From positions 174,515 through 238,514 of the forward strand of contig NZ_VLKI01000008.1 of the NCBI RefSeq assembly GCF_007830235.1: DNA of 64,000 nucleotides. The letters are read 5' to 3'. This document shows, piece by piece, positions 1 to 8,334 of this stretch. Under the pieces are notes generated by a model that ran no database searches, had not been told where the DNA came from, and was given only the letters and a program-made list of their open reading frames with translations. This DNA comes from Cytobacillus oceanisediminis (GTDB lineage: Bacteria; Bacillota; Bacilli; Bacillales; Cytobacillaceae). Made by a program: the position numbers and the translations under genes. The stretch's first letter is position 1. Each line of letters starts with the position of its first letter.

Positions 1-603
1 AAGTGGACCAACCGCATTTTTCATATGCATACTCGTTTCCATCAGCCGGCTCAGCAGATTGGGATTATTGTTAATACGATTATGAATGAGTGATTTTAAT
101 TCTCCTATATATTCTTTTTCACCAGCCAGCGCTCTGCTATCGTAGAAAATATGCAGATTTCTCATTGTTTGCCAGCTTTCTTCATCCATCCAATCTGAAA
201 TCTGTTCCTTCCACTCCACTAAAGGCCGGCACCATATCGGGTTGGAACTCATTACCTTTCCTTCGCAGTAGGGATATCCAACTGTCTCAAGTCCCTCTGC
301 TATCTCCTCCCCTAGCTTCAAAAAGTATGTTGCAGCCTCAGGATCTTCCGCTTCATATACCAGCCCGTGGTCCTGGTCGCTTAAAAAGCCTTGTTCCTTT
401 CTCCCCCCGCTTCCTGTAGCGAACCAGGCTAACTTCCATGAGGGCAATTTTTCATTATTCATTCGATCCAAGGCTATCTCAAAAACGGTTTTCATAACAC
501 GATCATGAAACTCATTCAACGCATAAGCATCAGACCGAAAATTCAAGATTTGTTCATCTTTCCATTTTTTCAGGGATTGATAAGTATTAATTCCGCAAGT
601 CAT
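1..603 (-). CDS. DUF294-type putative nucleotidyltransferase (3' part outside window)
   Basis: The first 201 codons are visible; the gene runs off the left edge. Residues around 65-85 contain GSGGRKEQGFLSDQDHGL, the nucleotidyltransferase-fold signature of DUF294 (a G-S-x-G-R-x-E-Q block followed by a D-Q-D metal site), as found in GlnD-like and CBS-linked signalling nucleotidyltransferases. The ATG at 603 has AAAGGAAG seven bases upstream. It starts 39 bases after the amtB stop on the same strand, so co-transcription with the ammonium transporter is likely and a nitrogen or nucleotide signalling role is plausible. The substrate is not known. Confidence 0.8.
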   Translation of the reverse strand, partial: MTCGINTYQSLKKWKDEQILNFRSDAYALNEFHDRVMKTVFEIALDRMNNEKLPSWKLAWFATGSGGRKEQGFLSDQDHGLVYEAEDPEAATYFLKLGEEIAEGLETVGYPYCEGKVMSSNPIWCRPLVEWKEQISDWMDEESWQTMRNLHIFYDSRALAGEKEYIGELKSLIHNRINNNPNLLSRLMETSMHMKNAVGPL

Positions 604-641
604 CCGGACACTTCCTTTAAGGAAGCCCGTATTCTGGAGGT

Positions 642-1910
642 TTACGAGCTTAACCTTTTGTTTTCTTCAGCCATGAATACTTCCGGGTATCCGTAGCTGC
701 CATGTTCACTTAAATCCAATCCCATAATTTCTTCTTCCTCTGTTACACGAAGTCCTCCCATTAACTTCTTGGCGACTGCCAGAATAATGAAAGATACAGC
801 AAATGCATAAAGGCCGGAAACTGCTACACCCATAAATTGTACGCCCAGCTGTTCAAAACCGCCACCGTAAAATAACCCCGGCTTTCCAACTGTGGCCAGC
901 TCTGGTGTTGCAAAGAATCCTGTCGATAAAGTTCCCCAAATTCCTGCTGCACCATGGACCGACAAAGCATAAATAGGATCGTCGATTTTTCTCTTTTCAA
1001 AGAACCTGACACTATAGAACACAAGGATACCAGCCACAAGCCCAATTACAACTGATGCCCACGTATCAACAAAAGCACAAGAAGCAGTAATAGCAACCAA
1101 GCCTGCCAAAGCACCATTAAGCATGGTCGGTACATCTGATTTGCCCATTACCATCCAAGAAATAATCAGTGCAGCTACAGCTCCAGCTCCAGCAGCCAGG
1201 TTTGTGTTCAATGCTACAAATCCAAAGAAGCCATCTTCAACTGATAATGTGCTGCCGGCGTTAAATCCGAACCAGCCGACCCAAAGAATCAGTACGCCCA
1301 ATGCAGTATATACTTGATTATGACCATATATGTTGTTTGCTGAACCATCTTTATTGAATTTTCCAATACGCGGTTTTAGCAAAATAGTAGCAGCCAGCGC
1401 TGCCATAGCACCTGTTAAGTGAACAACTGTAGAACCGGCGAAATCCTGCTTGCCATGCTCTGCAAGCCAGCCGCCGCCCCAGATCCAGTGTGCAACAACC
1501 GGGTAAACAATTGCGGAAAACAATATAGTAAAAATGAGGTATACGGATAATTTTGCACGTTCGGCAAATCCGCCTAGCGCGATCGTGATGGCAATGCCGG
1601 CAAATGCCAGCTGAAAAACGAAGAATACAGGAGAAGATAAGCTCAGCCCTTCAAGCTCGGCACCCGAGTAGAAGAAGTTTGAAAGTCCGACTAAAAAGTT
1701 GGCATTATCACCAAATATGAATCCAAAACCTACAGCCCAAAACACAAGTGATGCAAGCCCGAAAGTAAAAATGGTTTTGCCTGCAATATGACCGGCATTC
1801 TTCATTCTTGTCGAACCAGCCTCAAGCATAATAAATCCACCTAACATGAAGATAACTAAAATGGCTCCTAACATTACCCATAAACTGTTCATTAAAAATG
1901 TGGCATCCAA
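642..1910 (-). CDS. amtB: Ammonium transporter AmtB (NrgA)
   Basis: The 422-residue product has about eleven hydrophobic segments and matches the Amt/Rh ammonium channel family. The two pore histidines lie in VVHLTGAMAAL and LSVHGAAGIWG, and the GFNAGS block is present. Length is normal for the Bacillus protein (about 400). It moves ammonium across the cytoplasmic membrane under nitrogen limitation. No glnK/nrgB PII gene follows as in B. subtilis; instead a DUF294 nucleotidyltransferase gene does. Two perfect TGTNAN7TNACA boxes lie upstream, so TnrA/GlnR-type nitrogen control is expected. Confidence 0.96.
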   Translation of the reverse strand: MDATFLMNSLWVMLGAILVIFMLGGFIMLEAGSTRMKNAGHIAGKTIFTFGLASLVFWAVGFGFIFGDNANFLVGLSNFFYSGAELEGLSLSSPVFFVFQLAFAGIAITIALGGFAERAKLSVYLIFTILFSAIVYPVVAHWIWGGGWLAEHGKQDFAGSTVVHLTGAMAALAATILLKPRIGKFNKDGSANNIYGHNQVYTALGVLILWVGWFGFNAGSTLSVEDGFFGFVALNTNLAAGAGAVAALIISWMVMGKSDVPTMLNGALAGLVAITASCAFVDTWASVVIGLVAGILVFYSVRFFEKRKIDDPIYALSVHGAAGIWGTLSTGFFATPELATVGKPGLFYGGGFEQLGVQFMGVAVSGLYAFAVSFIILAVAKKLMGGLRVTEEEEIMGLDLSEHGSYGYPEVFMAEENKRLSS

Positions 1911-1958
1911 TTTTATTTCCTCCCTTGGTTTATGATGTAATAAATATTTATTAATTCA

Positions 1959-1975
1959 TGTTATATTTCCTTACA
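1959..1975. promoter_or_regulatory. TnrA/GlnR box 1 upstream of amtB
   Basis: TGTTATATTTCCTTACA matches the TGTNAN7TNACA consensus exactly and sits 49 bp upstream of the amtB start codon. This is the proximal of two such boxes. Confidence 0.75.
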
Positions 1976-2048
1976 TCACTTTATTTAACTTTATTTTATC
2001 CTAATTTCCCAATAAGTCAATGTGTTTTTTATAATTTTCTAAATTTTA

Positions 2049-2065
2049 TGTTATAAAACCTTACA
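2049..2065. promoter_or_regulatory. TnrA/GlnR box 2 upstream of amtB
   Basis: TGTTATAAAACCTTACA also matches TGTNAN7TNACA exactly. It lies 90 bp from the proximal box and is flanked by the same TTACATCA end as box 1. It may act at amtB or over the divergent spore protein gene at 2185. Confidence 0.7.
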
Positions 2066-2184
2066 TCAAAATCATCTTTGATGCAAAATTATTGGCAAAT
2101 TTAAAGTGGTATCTGCCTTTCATTATTCGGTTAAGTTAAAAACGAGCATATATTTGCTCAAAAAATCGTCGGGAGTGATGTATC

Positions 2185-2379
2185 ATGGCAAGAAACAAAC
2201 TTTTGGTGCCCGGTGCAGAAAATGTATTGGATCAAATGAAGCAAGAGATTGCCAATGAGTTTGGTGTTCAGCTTGGTGCTGATACGACCGCACGAGCAAA
2301 CGGTTCTGTCGGGGGAGAAATGACAAAACGTCTTGTCGCCATGGCAGAACAACAGCTAAAAAACCAGCAAAATCTTTAA
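2185..2379 (+). CDS. Alpha/beta-type small acid-soluble spore protein
   Basis: The 64-residue product is a typical alpha/beta SASP. It has the germination protease region with EIANEFGV (residues 20-27) and the conserved second half [12 protein letters not shown] (residues 44-55). Such proteins saturate spore DNA, protect it from UV and heat, and are degraded at germination. A ribosome binding site (GGGAGTGAT) precedes the ATG, and a strong terminator follows. It is monocistronic and divergent from amtB. Family length is 60-75 residues, so this is complete. Confidence 0.96.
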   Translation: MARNKLLVPGAENVLDQMKQEIANEFGVQLGADTTARANGSVGGEMTKRLVAMAEQQLKNQQNL

Positions 2380-2398
2380 AAGACGGCTTCTTTAGCTT

Positions 2399-2427
2399 GG
2401 CCGGCCCTATACTGGGGCCGGTTTTTA
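2399..2427 (+). terminator. Rho-independent terminator of the SASP gene
   Basis: CCGGCCC (2401-2407) pairs with GGGCCGG (2415-2421) across a short loop and is followed by TTTTT. Confidence 0.85.
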
Positions 2428-2502
2428 GAATTGCGCAGTTTTTTCGGATAAAGTTTTCTTGCTAGATCTCTTTTAGCAGGCGATTCCGTTGAAACAATGA
2501 TT

Positions 2503-2617
2503 TTATTCGCTAAAATTAGTGCTTTATTCGCTAATTTACAAGTTTGTTCGCTAATTCCCCTGTTTTATTCGTTAGTTTTTGTGATTTGTTCGCTGGTTTC
2601 AAAGACTTATTCGCTAA
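2503..2617. repeat. Six-copy TTATTCGCTAA iteron array, 21-bp period
   Basis: Variants of the 11-mer TTATTCGCTAA begin at 2503, 2524, 2544, 2565, 2586 and 2607, spaced 21, 20, 21, 21 and 21 bp. The intervening 10 bp are not conserved. This fills most of the 330-bp gap between the spore protein gene and the 41-codon gene at 2709. Two helical turns per unit would place every copy on one face of DNA. Confidence 0.85.
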
Positions 2618-2708
2618 GTTCTTAACTTTGTATATTTTCCAACTAATTAAAAACTGTGAATAAACCGTTCCCCCTCGCTGCAAAATAAATCAAAAGGAGG
2701 TTTTGTCC

Positions 2709-2834
2709 ATGACAAACAAAAATGACAATCGAGAAAGGAAAAACAAATATCCAAATAACAAAAAGCAGGATACTGAATTCTCAAAGAATGTTGATATTCG
2801 CAGTGAAATAACAAAAAGGGATATGCAAAAGTAA
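2709..2834 (+). CDS. Small hydrophilic protein of 41 residues
   Basis: An ATG preceded by a strong AAAAGGAGG site opens a 41-codon frame ending just before a strong terminator, which supports a real gene. The product is highly charged and rich in Asn and Lys, with no hydrophobic segment (starts MTNKNDNRERKNKYPNNKK). I do not recognise the family. Position next to a SASP gene and composition suggest a small spore-associated protein, but this is only inference. Confidence 0.6.
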   Translation: MTNKNDNRERKNKYPNNKKQDTEFSKNVDIRSEITKRDMQK

Positions 2835-2856
2835 CCTGCATTCTATATTTAAGCAA

Positions 2857-2889
2857 TAAAAAAAGGCTCGTCATTCGACGGCCTTTTTA
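2857..2889 (+). terminator. Rho-independent terminator after the 41-residue gene
   Basis: GGC-T-CGTC / GACG-GCC forms the hairpin with an A-rich 5' side and TTTTT on the 3' side, 25 bases after the stop codon. Confidence 0.85.
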
Positions 2890-2904
2890 AGTAAAAAGCT
2901 TATA

Positions 2905-3026
2905 TAATAAATAAATAGCCCCTACCAGGAGCCACACGTAGGTGCCTGGTCATATTGGAGGCAGTGATTTTGCTTTCCCCTCTACCTGAGAGGATGGGTT
3001 ACGAATGCCTCAGGATCCTTTTTTGC
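2905..3026 (+). ncRNA. Candidate structured RNA with pseudoknot potential
   Basis: No reading frame explains this stretch. On the + strand CCTAC (2921-2925) can pair with GTAGG (2938-2942), and CCAGG (2925-2929) with CCTGG (2945-2949), an interlocked H-type pseudoknot pattern. GGAGGCA (2957-2963) can pair with TGCCTC (3006-3011), while CCTGAG (2985-2990) can pair with CTCAGG (3009-3014), so two folds compete. The second is followed by ATCC and six T, like an intrinsic terminator. Strand and extent are inferred from this tail. It could be a small RNA (a sporulation RNA is one idea, given the neighbours) or a leftover riboswitch. Nothing else is seen up to 3164. Confidence 0.4.
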
Positions 3027-3164
3027 AATCTTCAGCATTCTTCTTTTTTTCTCCAAGCATGTTCAGTCCCCCTGCAGCAGAGTCCTGTTAAAAGGCTCAG
3101 TTCACACTCCATTTTATACCTGCATAGGTATTAAGTAAAGGATTAAATCTTTTTTAGCCAGCCT

Positions 3165-3974
3165 TTAATCACAGCTATTTAATTGTCTCCTTACAAAGCT
3201 CAACAACTCTTCGATCTCTTTAGGAGGCAATTTTTCAGAAAGTCTGCCTGCTGCAACGGGCAGCAGCCACTGTTGGAAGGATTCCCTCTTAAAAGGCAAA
3301 TGTTTTTTATACAAGTAAATATAATATCGTGCTATCATCCTTCGCTTTATCCGTTCGGCGAAATACATACGCTTAGTAACTTTTTCAGGGAAACCTCCGT
3401 ATTGCAAGATCAATAAGCTTCTCGCAAGGTCAGCAAGAGGAGAACCTGCGGTTGAGTCAGCCCAATCAATCACAAACTTCCCGTGCATGGATATTAAAAT
3501 ATTGTCTGGATGGTAGTCCCCGTGGCAAACCTGTTTCCCATCCGGCAACGTTTGCAGGTAATCAATGATCCTTTCTTTTTCCCTTCCGGATAAGCTCTCT
3601 GCTCTCTTGATTCTATTTTCCAGCGAAAATTTTAGCGGCGGCAAATCTCCTGCTTCTTTGGAATGGATATATATTTGAAGACTAACCATTGTGTTCACTG
3701 ACCGGATTGCGGATAACAAACCCTTTTCTAAAAGCTTGGTAATAGGAAAGCCATCGATTTTTTCATAAATGATTGCTTTCTTTCCTTCAATGTCTCCCTC
3801 TCCATAGATAGCAGGAACATTTAAGCCCAAACTCGCTATTTTGGCGCTAATATTCATTTCACCTTTTATTTGCGACTCTTGGATGTGTTCGTAAAAAACC
3901 TTCGCTACTTTATCATGAGCTATGGAAAATACTTCGGCCGTGCTCCCTTCGCCAATCTTATTTCCTTTAACCAT
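3165..3974 (-). CDS. Aminoglycoside phosphotransferase (APH/choline kinase)-family kinase
   Basis: The product has the small-molecule kinase fold: a glycine-rich loop GEGSTAEVF near the N-terminus, the catalytic loop HGDYHPDNIL and the metal-binding VIDWADS. About 269 residues, normal for the family. An ATG also exists at 3995 but lacks a ribosome binding site; the ATG at 3974 has GGAAGTGG five bases upstream and is preferred. It phosphorylates a hydroxyl of an unknown small molecule; resistance is not implied. It stands alone, downstream of ctaA on the same strand but separated from it by a terminator. Confidence 0.75.
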   Translation of the reverse strand: MVKGNKIGEGSTAEVFSIAHDKVAKVFYEHIQESQIKGEMNISAKIASLGLNVPAIYGEGDIEGKKAIIYEKIDGFPITKLLEKGLLSAIRSVNTMVSLQIYIHSKEAGDLPPLKFSLENRIKRAESLSGREKERIIDYLQTLPDGKQVCHGDYHPDNILISMHGKFVIDWADSTAGSPLADLARSLLILQYGGFPEKVTKRMYFAERIKRRMIARYYIYLYKKHLPFKRESFQQWLLPVAAGRLSEKLPPKEIEELLSFVRRQLNSCD

Positions 3975-4022
3975 TTTGGCCACTTCCAATCGCATAATGA
4001 GGTTTCATTCTATATTAGTACG

Positions 4023-4051
4023 ATAAAAAATCCCTCTGAAGAAACAGAGGG
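4023..4051 (-). terminator. Rho-independent terminator of ctaA
   Basis: On the minus strand CCCTCTG-TTTCTT-CAGAGGG is followed by ATTTTTT, immediately after the ctaA stop. Confidence 0.85.
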
Positions 4052-4059
4052 ACACTTAA

Positions 4060-4992
4060 CTAATCCAAGTAATGCTGTTGTGGCTTGCTTTTTATTGCTT
4101 TCAGGGTTGTTTCCATACTTTTCACAGAAGACGCATATATCCTCGTTTCAAAAACAAAAGCAAAAAGTGCAGTGCCTAGCGCCAGGTGAAGGACGGCCCA
4201 TGAAATTTCAATGTAACTGATGATAGTGAGTATACCGATGAGTATTTGGCCTATCACAATCAAAGAAGCTGCCATTAGCCTATTTTGCAAACCAGCATTC
4301 CATTTTTTCTTAAAAGATACATATGTAAGAAAAAATATGTAAAATGCTAAAGCACCAGCTAGCAGCCTGTGGCCTGTTTGGAACATCCCCGGTATGGATG
4401 CAGGGATATACCCATTACCGCAATCGAGCCAGCCGCATGCCAATCCATATGCTTGGTGCTTTATGTAAGCTCCCAGAAATAAGGTCAGCATCAATAGAAA
4501 TAAAACAACATTTAGATGGAAAAAAACTGCTATATTCTTCCTGTTTTTCCTCAGCGAAAGCTGATGACCATTCCTGAGATCGACTTTTCGCCAAATCCAT
4601 ATAAGATTTACCAGGAAAAGCATAGCAATCATCAGGTGAATGGAAACTACAATGGCCGGTAAATCGAGTAAAACCACAACTGCACCTAATAGAATCTGAA
4701 GAATGAGAAGAATCATTAATCCCCAGGAAGCCGATTTTAAATCCTGCTCTGGCCTTGATTTATTAATTTTAAGAAATAGCGCAACAGAAATAATCCCGAG
4801 TATTGCGCCAATTACCCGATGAGCAAATTCAATTAAAGTATCACCCTCAAGAATTGGTATTACCAGCCCATTACATAAAGGCCACTCTGGCCCGCAGCCC
4901 ATACCGGATTCCGAAGATGCCACATAGCCGCCAAATACGATTAAGATGTATGTCAAAATAATTGTTATGAAAGCCAAGCCCTTTATCCTCAA
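4060..4992 (-). CDS. ctaA: Heme A synthase CtaA
   Basis: The product converts heme O to heme A for aa3/caa3 oxidases in the membrane. It has eight hydrophobic segments in two similar halves, the N-terminal Cys pair block MGCGPEWPLCNG, and histidines in FAHRVIGA and TGHRLLAG that fit heme ligands. The frame could begin at an ATG at 5067, but that start adds a polar 25-residue tail and has no ribosome binding site. A TTG at 4992 preceded by AAAGGGGTG gives 310 residues beginning at the first helix, like B. subtilis CtaA (about 306). No ctaB or oxidase gene is adjacent. Confidence 0.88.
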   Translation of the reverse strand: MRIKGLAFITIILTYILIVFGGYVASSESGMGCGPEWPLCNGLVIPILEGDTLIEFAHRVIGAILGIISVALFLKINKSRPEQDLKSASWGLMILLILQILLGAVVVLLDLPAIVVSIHLMIAMLFLVNLIWIWRKVDLRNGHQLSLRKNRKNIAVFFHLNVVLFLLMLTLFLGAYIKHQAYGLACGWLDCGNGYIPASIPGMFQTGHRLLAGALAFYIFFLTYVSFKKKWNAGLQNRLMAASLIVIGQILIGILTIISYIEISWAVLHLALGTALFAFVFETRIYASSVKSMETTLKAIKSKPQQHYLD

Positions 4993-5133
4993 TCCACGCA
5001 CCCCTTTTGCAAATGTTTTCAAATTTGTCACCATATTAACAAAAATTGGACAAACTTTCGGTGACATGGGTCACAAAGAGGATGAGGAAATAAAAGTAAG
5101 ACGAGTCATTTGAGCAGTTATTATCTCAACCCA

Positions 5134-5165
5134 CAAAAAACAGTCCACCAAAACGATGAACTGTC
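5134..5165 (-). terminator. Terminator of the racemase operon
   Basis: On the minus strand ACAGT and ACTGT flank a short loop and are followed by TTTTTTG, just after the stop of the gene at 5197. Confidence 0.6.
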
Positions 5166-5196
5166 TCTTTCCCTTATTGCTGTCTAGTTAAGCTTT

Positions 5197-6309
5197 TTAT
5201 TGGTTTAAAAATGTCCTGCTAAAAAGAGTTACATCTTCTATTCTAGTGCGATTCGGTTCAAAGCCGATTCCCGGTTTTTCAGGAACGATAATATAACCGT
5301 TTTCCATGGTGACTTCAGGATCGATGATATCCTGTTTCCAATAGTGCGAGGAGGGTGCTGTGTCACCTGGAAGCGTGAAGTTGGACAGTGTAGTAATAGC
5401 GATGTTATGGGCACGCCCTATTCCCGCTTCGAGCATTCCGCCGCACCACATGGGAATATTGTGTTTCTCGCAAAGATCGTGGATTCTCTTCGATTCTGTT
5501 AAACCGCCAACCCGGCCGATCTTAAGGTTAATAATCTTGCAGCTCCCAAGCTCAATGGCTTTTCTTGCATCTTCGAAAGTATGAATGCTTTCATCAAGGC
5601 AGATTGGTGTCTTTATCTGTGGCTGCAGCTTGGCATGATCAATAATATCGTCATGGTCCAGCGGCTGTTCAATCATGGTCAGATTAAACTCTTCCAGCTT
5701 TTGCAGGTGTTCAATATCATTAAGCGTGTAAGCACAATTGGCATCAGCCATAAGCTGTATATCCGGAAATTGGGCCCGGATTGCTTTTAATATATGTACA
5801 TCCCAGCCTGGCTTAATTTTTACCTTGATCCGCTTATAACCCTCAATTACATATTCTTCAATTTGCTTGAGCATCATAGCTTCAGATTCCTGGATCCCCA
5901 CACTTACGCCCACTTCAATTTTATCCTTCACTCCGCCCAGGGCTTTGGCTAATGGTATCCCCTTTTCCCGAGCATAAAGGTCCCAAACTGCACCTTCCAA
6001 TGCTGCTTTGGCATTAAAATTCCCCCTAATAGGCCTGAAAGCTTCTGAAACATCATCCGGATGCCGAATATCTGCTGCGAATAGGATGGGAATCAAGTGA
6101 TCGCTCATTATATGCCAATTCGTTTTAACTGTTTCCTCATTATAGATAGGTTCTACAATAGAAACAGATTCTGCCCAGCCTGAAAGCCCGCTTTTCGACT
6201 TTACTTCTACAAGAATAAAGTCTTTATCCACTTCAGTTCCAACACTTGTTGTAAAAGGATTCAGAAGCTCCATCTTTACATGCCTTAAAATGATGCTTTT
6301 AATTTCCAT
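5197..6309 (-). CDS. N-succinylamino acid racemase (NSAR/o-succinylbenzoate synthase family)
   Basis: Enolase-superfamily enzyme of the MenC/NAAAR branch, 370 residues. The catalytic pair K162-x-K164, metal ligands D189, E214 and D239, and second base K263 sit at the spacing known for this family. It would interconvert N-succinyl-D- and L-amino acids, although the family is promiscuous and can also make o-succinylbenzoate. No menaquinone genes are near; the preceding genes encode a GNAT acyltransferase and an M20 deacylase, the partners known from Geobacillus for irreversible D- to L-amino acid conversion. Last gene of the operon, 12 bp after its neighbour. Confidence 0.85.
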   Translation of the reverse strand: MEIKSIILRHVKMELLNPFTTSVGTEVDKDFILVEVKSKSGLSGWAESVSIVEPIYNEETVKTNWHIMSDHLIPILFAADIRHPDDVSEAFRPIRGNFNAKAALEGAVWDLYAREKGIPLAKALGGVKDKIEVGVSVGIQESEAMMLKQIEEYVIEGYKRIKVKIKPGWDVHILKAIRAQFPDIQLMADANCAYTLNDIEHLQKLEEFNLTMIEQPLDHDDIIDHAKLQPQIKTPICLDESIHTFEDARKAIELGSCKIINLKIGRVGGLTESKRIHDLCEKHNIPMWCGGMLEAGIGRAHNIAITTLSNFTLPGDTAPSSHYWKQDIIDPEVTMENGYIIVPEKPGIGFEPNRTRIEDVTLFSRTFLNQ

Positions 6310-6321
6310 TCTATCATTCTC

Positions 6322-7140
6322 CTAGCGGAATACATGTTCTTTTTCCAAGAGATATAAGTATTGATTTTCCCTGTTTGGATCTTTGACTAAATCAGTTACA
6401 ATCCAGCCTTCGTTTAAATAATGGATAAAAACGTCTTTTGTACTTTCTCTCCATTTTAATGCAAGTGAAAAATTCTGTTTCTTGATGTCCTGAAAATTCC
6501 CTGGTACGGGCACGAGAAGCTTTTCGCTGCCATGATTCAAATCTGCTTTTATCGGAACAGAATAACCGTTTTCTGTACGGGTTTCTATCACGATCGGCAG
6601 CTCAAAAGTTTTTTTGCTCCGTTTTGCTGCTTGCTCTTTAATCCGCCACTCCACTAAAAAGCGGTCAGTTGAAATACCCGAATTCATATGATCTGACATT
6701 TCTCCATAAGCATTTTCAATATATCGCGTACACACCGCGCCAAGTTTATGAAGATTTAAATTGGCATTTACTGTTTCCAGTGGATCGTACGTCCAGGAAA
6801 TGAGATCATACCCTTTTTCCAGGGCCGTTTCTTTTTGGGCTATTTTCAGCTTTTCTCCGATTCCAAAAGCGCGGTAGTCGGCATGAATCCCAAGGCTATG
6901 AGAACATAAGTAAACTTTATTTCCATCAAAGCCAGGAAAGCTGTACTGAAACCCGATTAATGCTTCTTTAAAATAGGCCCCTAATACAAAGCCTCCATTT
7001 TTGACTGTAGCCACAGTATGATTTACAGGCACTGCATCTTCCACGCTCCAAATGCGTGTTTCCAGCTGATATACAGCTTCCAATTCTTCCACCGCATGAA
7101 GGCTTCTGATTGACAGTGATGATAACACTTCTTGCTTCAT
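6322..7140 (-). CDS. GNAT-family N-acyltransferase, probable succinyl-CoA:D-amino acid N-succinyltransferase
   Basis: The 272-residue product carries an acetyl-CoA-binding GNAT core in its first half (SHSLGIHADYRAFGIGEKLK includes the Q/R-x-x-G-x-G/A-like loop), with a further C-terminal domain. Members of this family next to N-succinylamino acid racemase acylate D-amino acids with succinyl-CoA. It sits between the deacylase and racemase genes (33 and 12 bp gaps), so one mRNA is likely. Acyl donor and amino acid preference are inferred from context only. Confidence 0.75.
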   Translation of the reverse strand: MKQEVLSSLSIRSLHAVEELEAVYQLETRIWSVEDAVPVNHTVATVKNGGFVLGAYFKEALIGFQYSFPGFDGNKVYLCSHSLGIHADYRAFGIGEKLKIAQKETALEKGYDLISWTYDPLETVNANLNLHKLGAVCTRYIENAYGEMSDHMNSGISTDRFLVEWRIKEQAAKRSKKTFELPIVIETRTENGYSVPIKADLNHGSEKLLVPVPGNFQDIKKQNFSLALKWRESTKDVFIHYLNEGWIVTDLVKDPNRENQYLYLLEKEHVFR

Positions 7141-7173
7141 ATCCTCTCCTCCTTCACAAATACCGGCTGAAAT

Positions 7174-8310
7174 CTACCATTCTTTCTGATCTGCTTCCAT
7201 GATTACTTTCGCTAATATTTGAGTTCCATATATCAATGCTTCTTTATTGAAAGCCATGTTTGGATGATGAAGGCCAGGCTTTAAATCACAGCCAAGTCCG
7301 ATCATCGTTGCAGCCAAGTCCGGGTTCTTTAATGTATAAAAGTGAAAATCCTCCGCCCCCGGCGAGAGGCAGGCTGGTTCAAGGTTTTCTTCCCCAAGTA
7401 CTGTGTGGATTGCTTCCCTGGCAAGAGCCATAGCACGTTCATTTTTTACAGCTGCCGGCGAATACTCTTCAACACTGTATGTAATTTCCGTCTCAGTAAG
7501 CGCTGCCGTTTTTTCTATGATATGCTTGGCTTTTTTCAGCAAGTTTTCCATTGTGTCATTGGCTTCCGCCCTTAAGTCAAAGGTAAACCGCGTATTTTCA
7601 GGAATTAGATTGGAAGCTTCCCCGCCATGCAATTCTGTTATTTTAATAGAATATTTTCCTGTTTCCTGCAAACGAATTTGCCACATAGCCTGAATCAGCA
7701 GTGCGGCAGCCTCAATGGGGTTATTCCCTTCCTCCGGCCTTGCAGCATGTGAAGGCATACCTTTGATTATTCCCTTAAGGCTGGCCGTTGAGCCGTGCTG
7801 GATCACTGGGGCCGCTTTATTAAATGGAACTTCATAGCTTGGGCGCAAATGAATGCCACATAGAAACATAACATTTTCCAAAGCTCCATCCTCAATCATT
7901 CTCAGCGCGCCCTCAGCTTTTTCTTCGGCAGGCTGAAAAATAAAGCGGACAGTATGCGTTAATAAAAGCTTATTTTTAGCTAGAGCAAGCGCAGCACTTA
8001 ATACCATCGTGCTATGTGCATCATGGCCGCAGGAGTGGTTTGCTTGAACAGTGCCATCCACTTCCTGCAGAAGGGCATCCATATCAGCGCGTAAGGCAAT
8101 AACCTCTTGCTTTTGCCCTTTCAATTCAGCAGTAAATCCATAATGTCCACTATATGTTTTAATCTTAAAGCCTGCTTGCGAAAGCTTTTCACGAAGATAA
8201 AGGGAGGTATTTTCTTCCTTCCAGCTAGGCTCAGCCAGCAGATGAAGTTCTTCATAGGTCTGCAGGATTTTTCCCCTTTGTTTGGAAATAAAATCTATTG
8301 GATCCACCAT
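7174..8310 (-). CDS. M20-family N-acyl-L-amino acid amidohydrolase (desuccinylase)
   Basis: The 378-residue product is a zinc amidohydrolase of the M20D type. The metal-site motif SCGHDAHS, the FQPAEE block with its catalytic glutamate pair, and a GAEDFHFY segment near the C-terminus are all visible. It would hydrolyse N-succinyl- (or N-acyl-) L-amino acids, pulling the racemase equilibrium toward L-amino acid. No signal peptide is seen, so it acts in the cytoplasm. Third gene of the five-gene operon. Confidence 0.85.
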   Translation of the reverse strand: MVDPIDFISKQRGKILQTYEELHLLAEPSWKEENTSLYLREKLSQAGFKIKTYSGHYGFTAELKGQKQEVIALRADMDALLQEVDGTVQANHSCGHDAHSTMVLSAALALAKNKLLLTHTVRFIFQPAEEKAEGALRMIEDGALENVMFLCGIHLRPSYEVPFNKAAPVIQHGSTASLKGIIKGMPSHAARPEEGNNPIEAAALLIQAMWQIRLQETGKYSIKITELHGGEASNLIPENTRFTFDLRAEANDTMENLLKKAKHIIEKTAALTETEITYSVEEYSPAAVKNERAMALAREAIHTVLGEENLEPACLSPGAEDFHFYTLKNPDLAATMIGLGCDLKPGLHHPNMAFNKEALIYGTQILAKVIMEADQKEW

Positions 8311-8334
8311 TGCAAAAACACTCCCATTTCTTCA

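Noticed and set aside
2430-2640. CRISPR array
   Set aside because: The repeats are 11 bp with 10-bp spacers, imperfect, and there are no cas genes.
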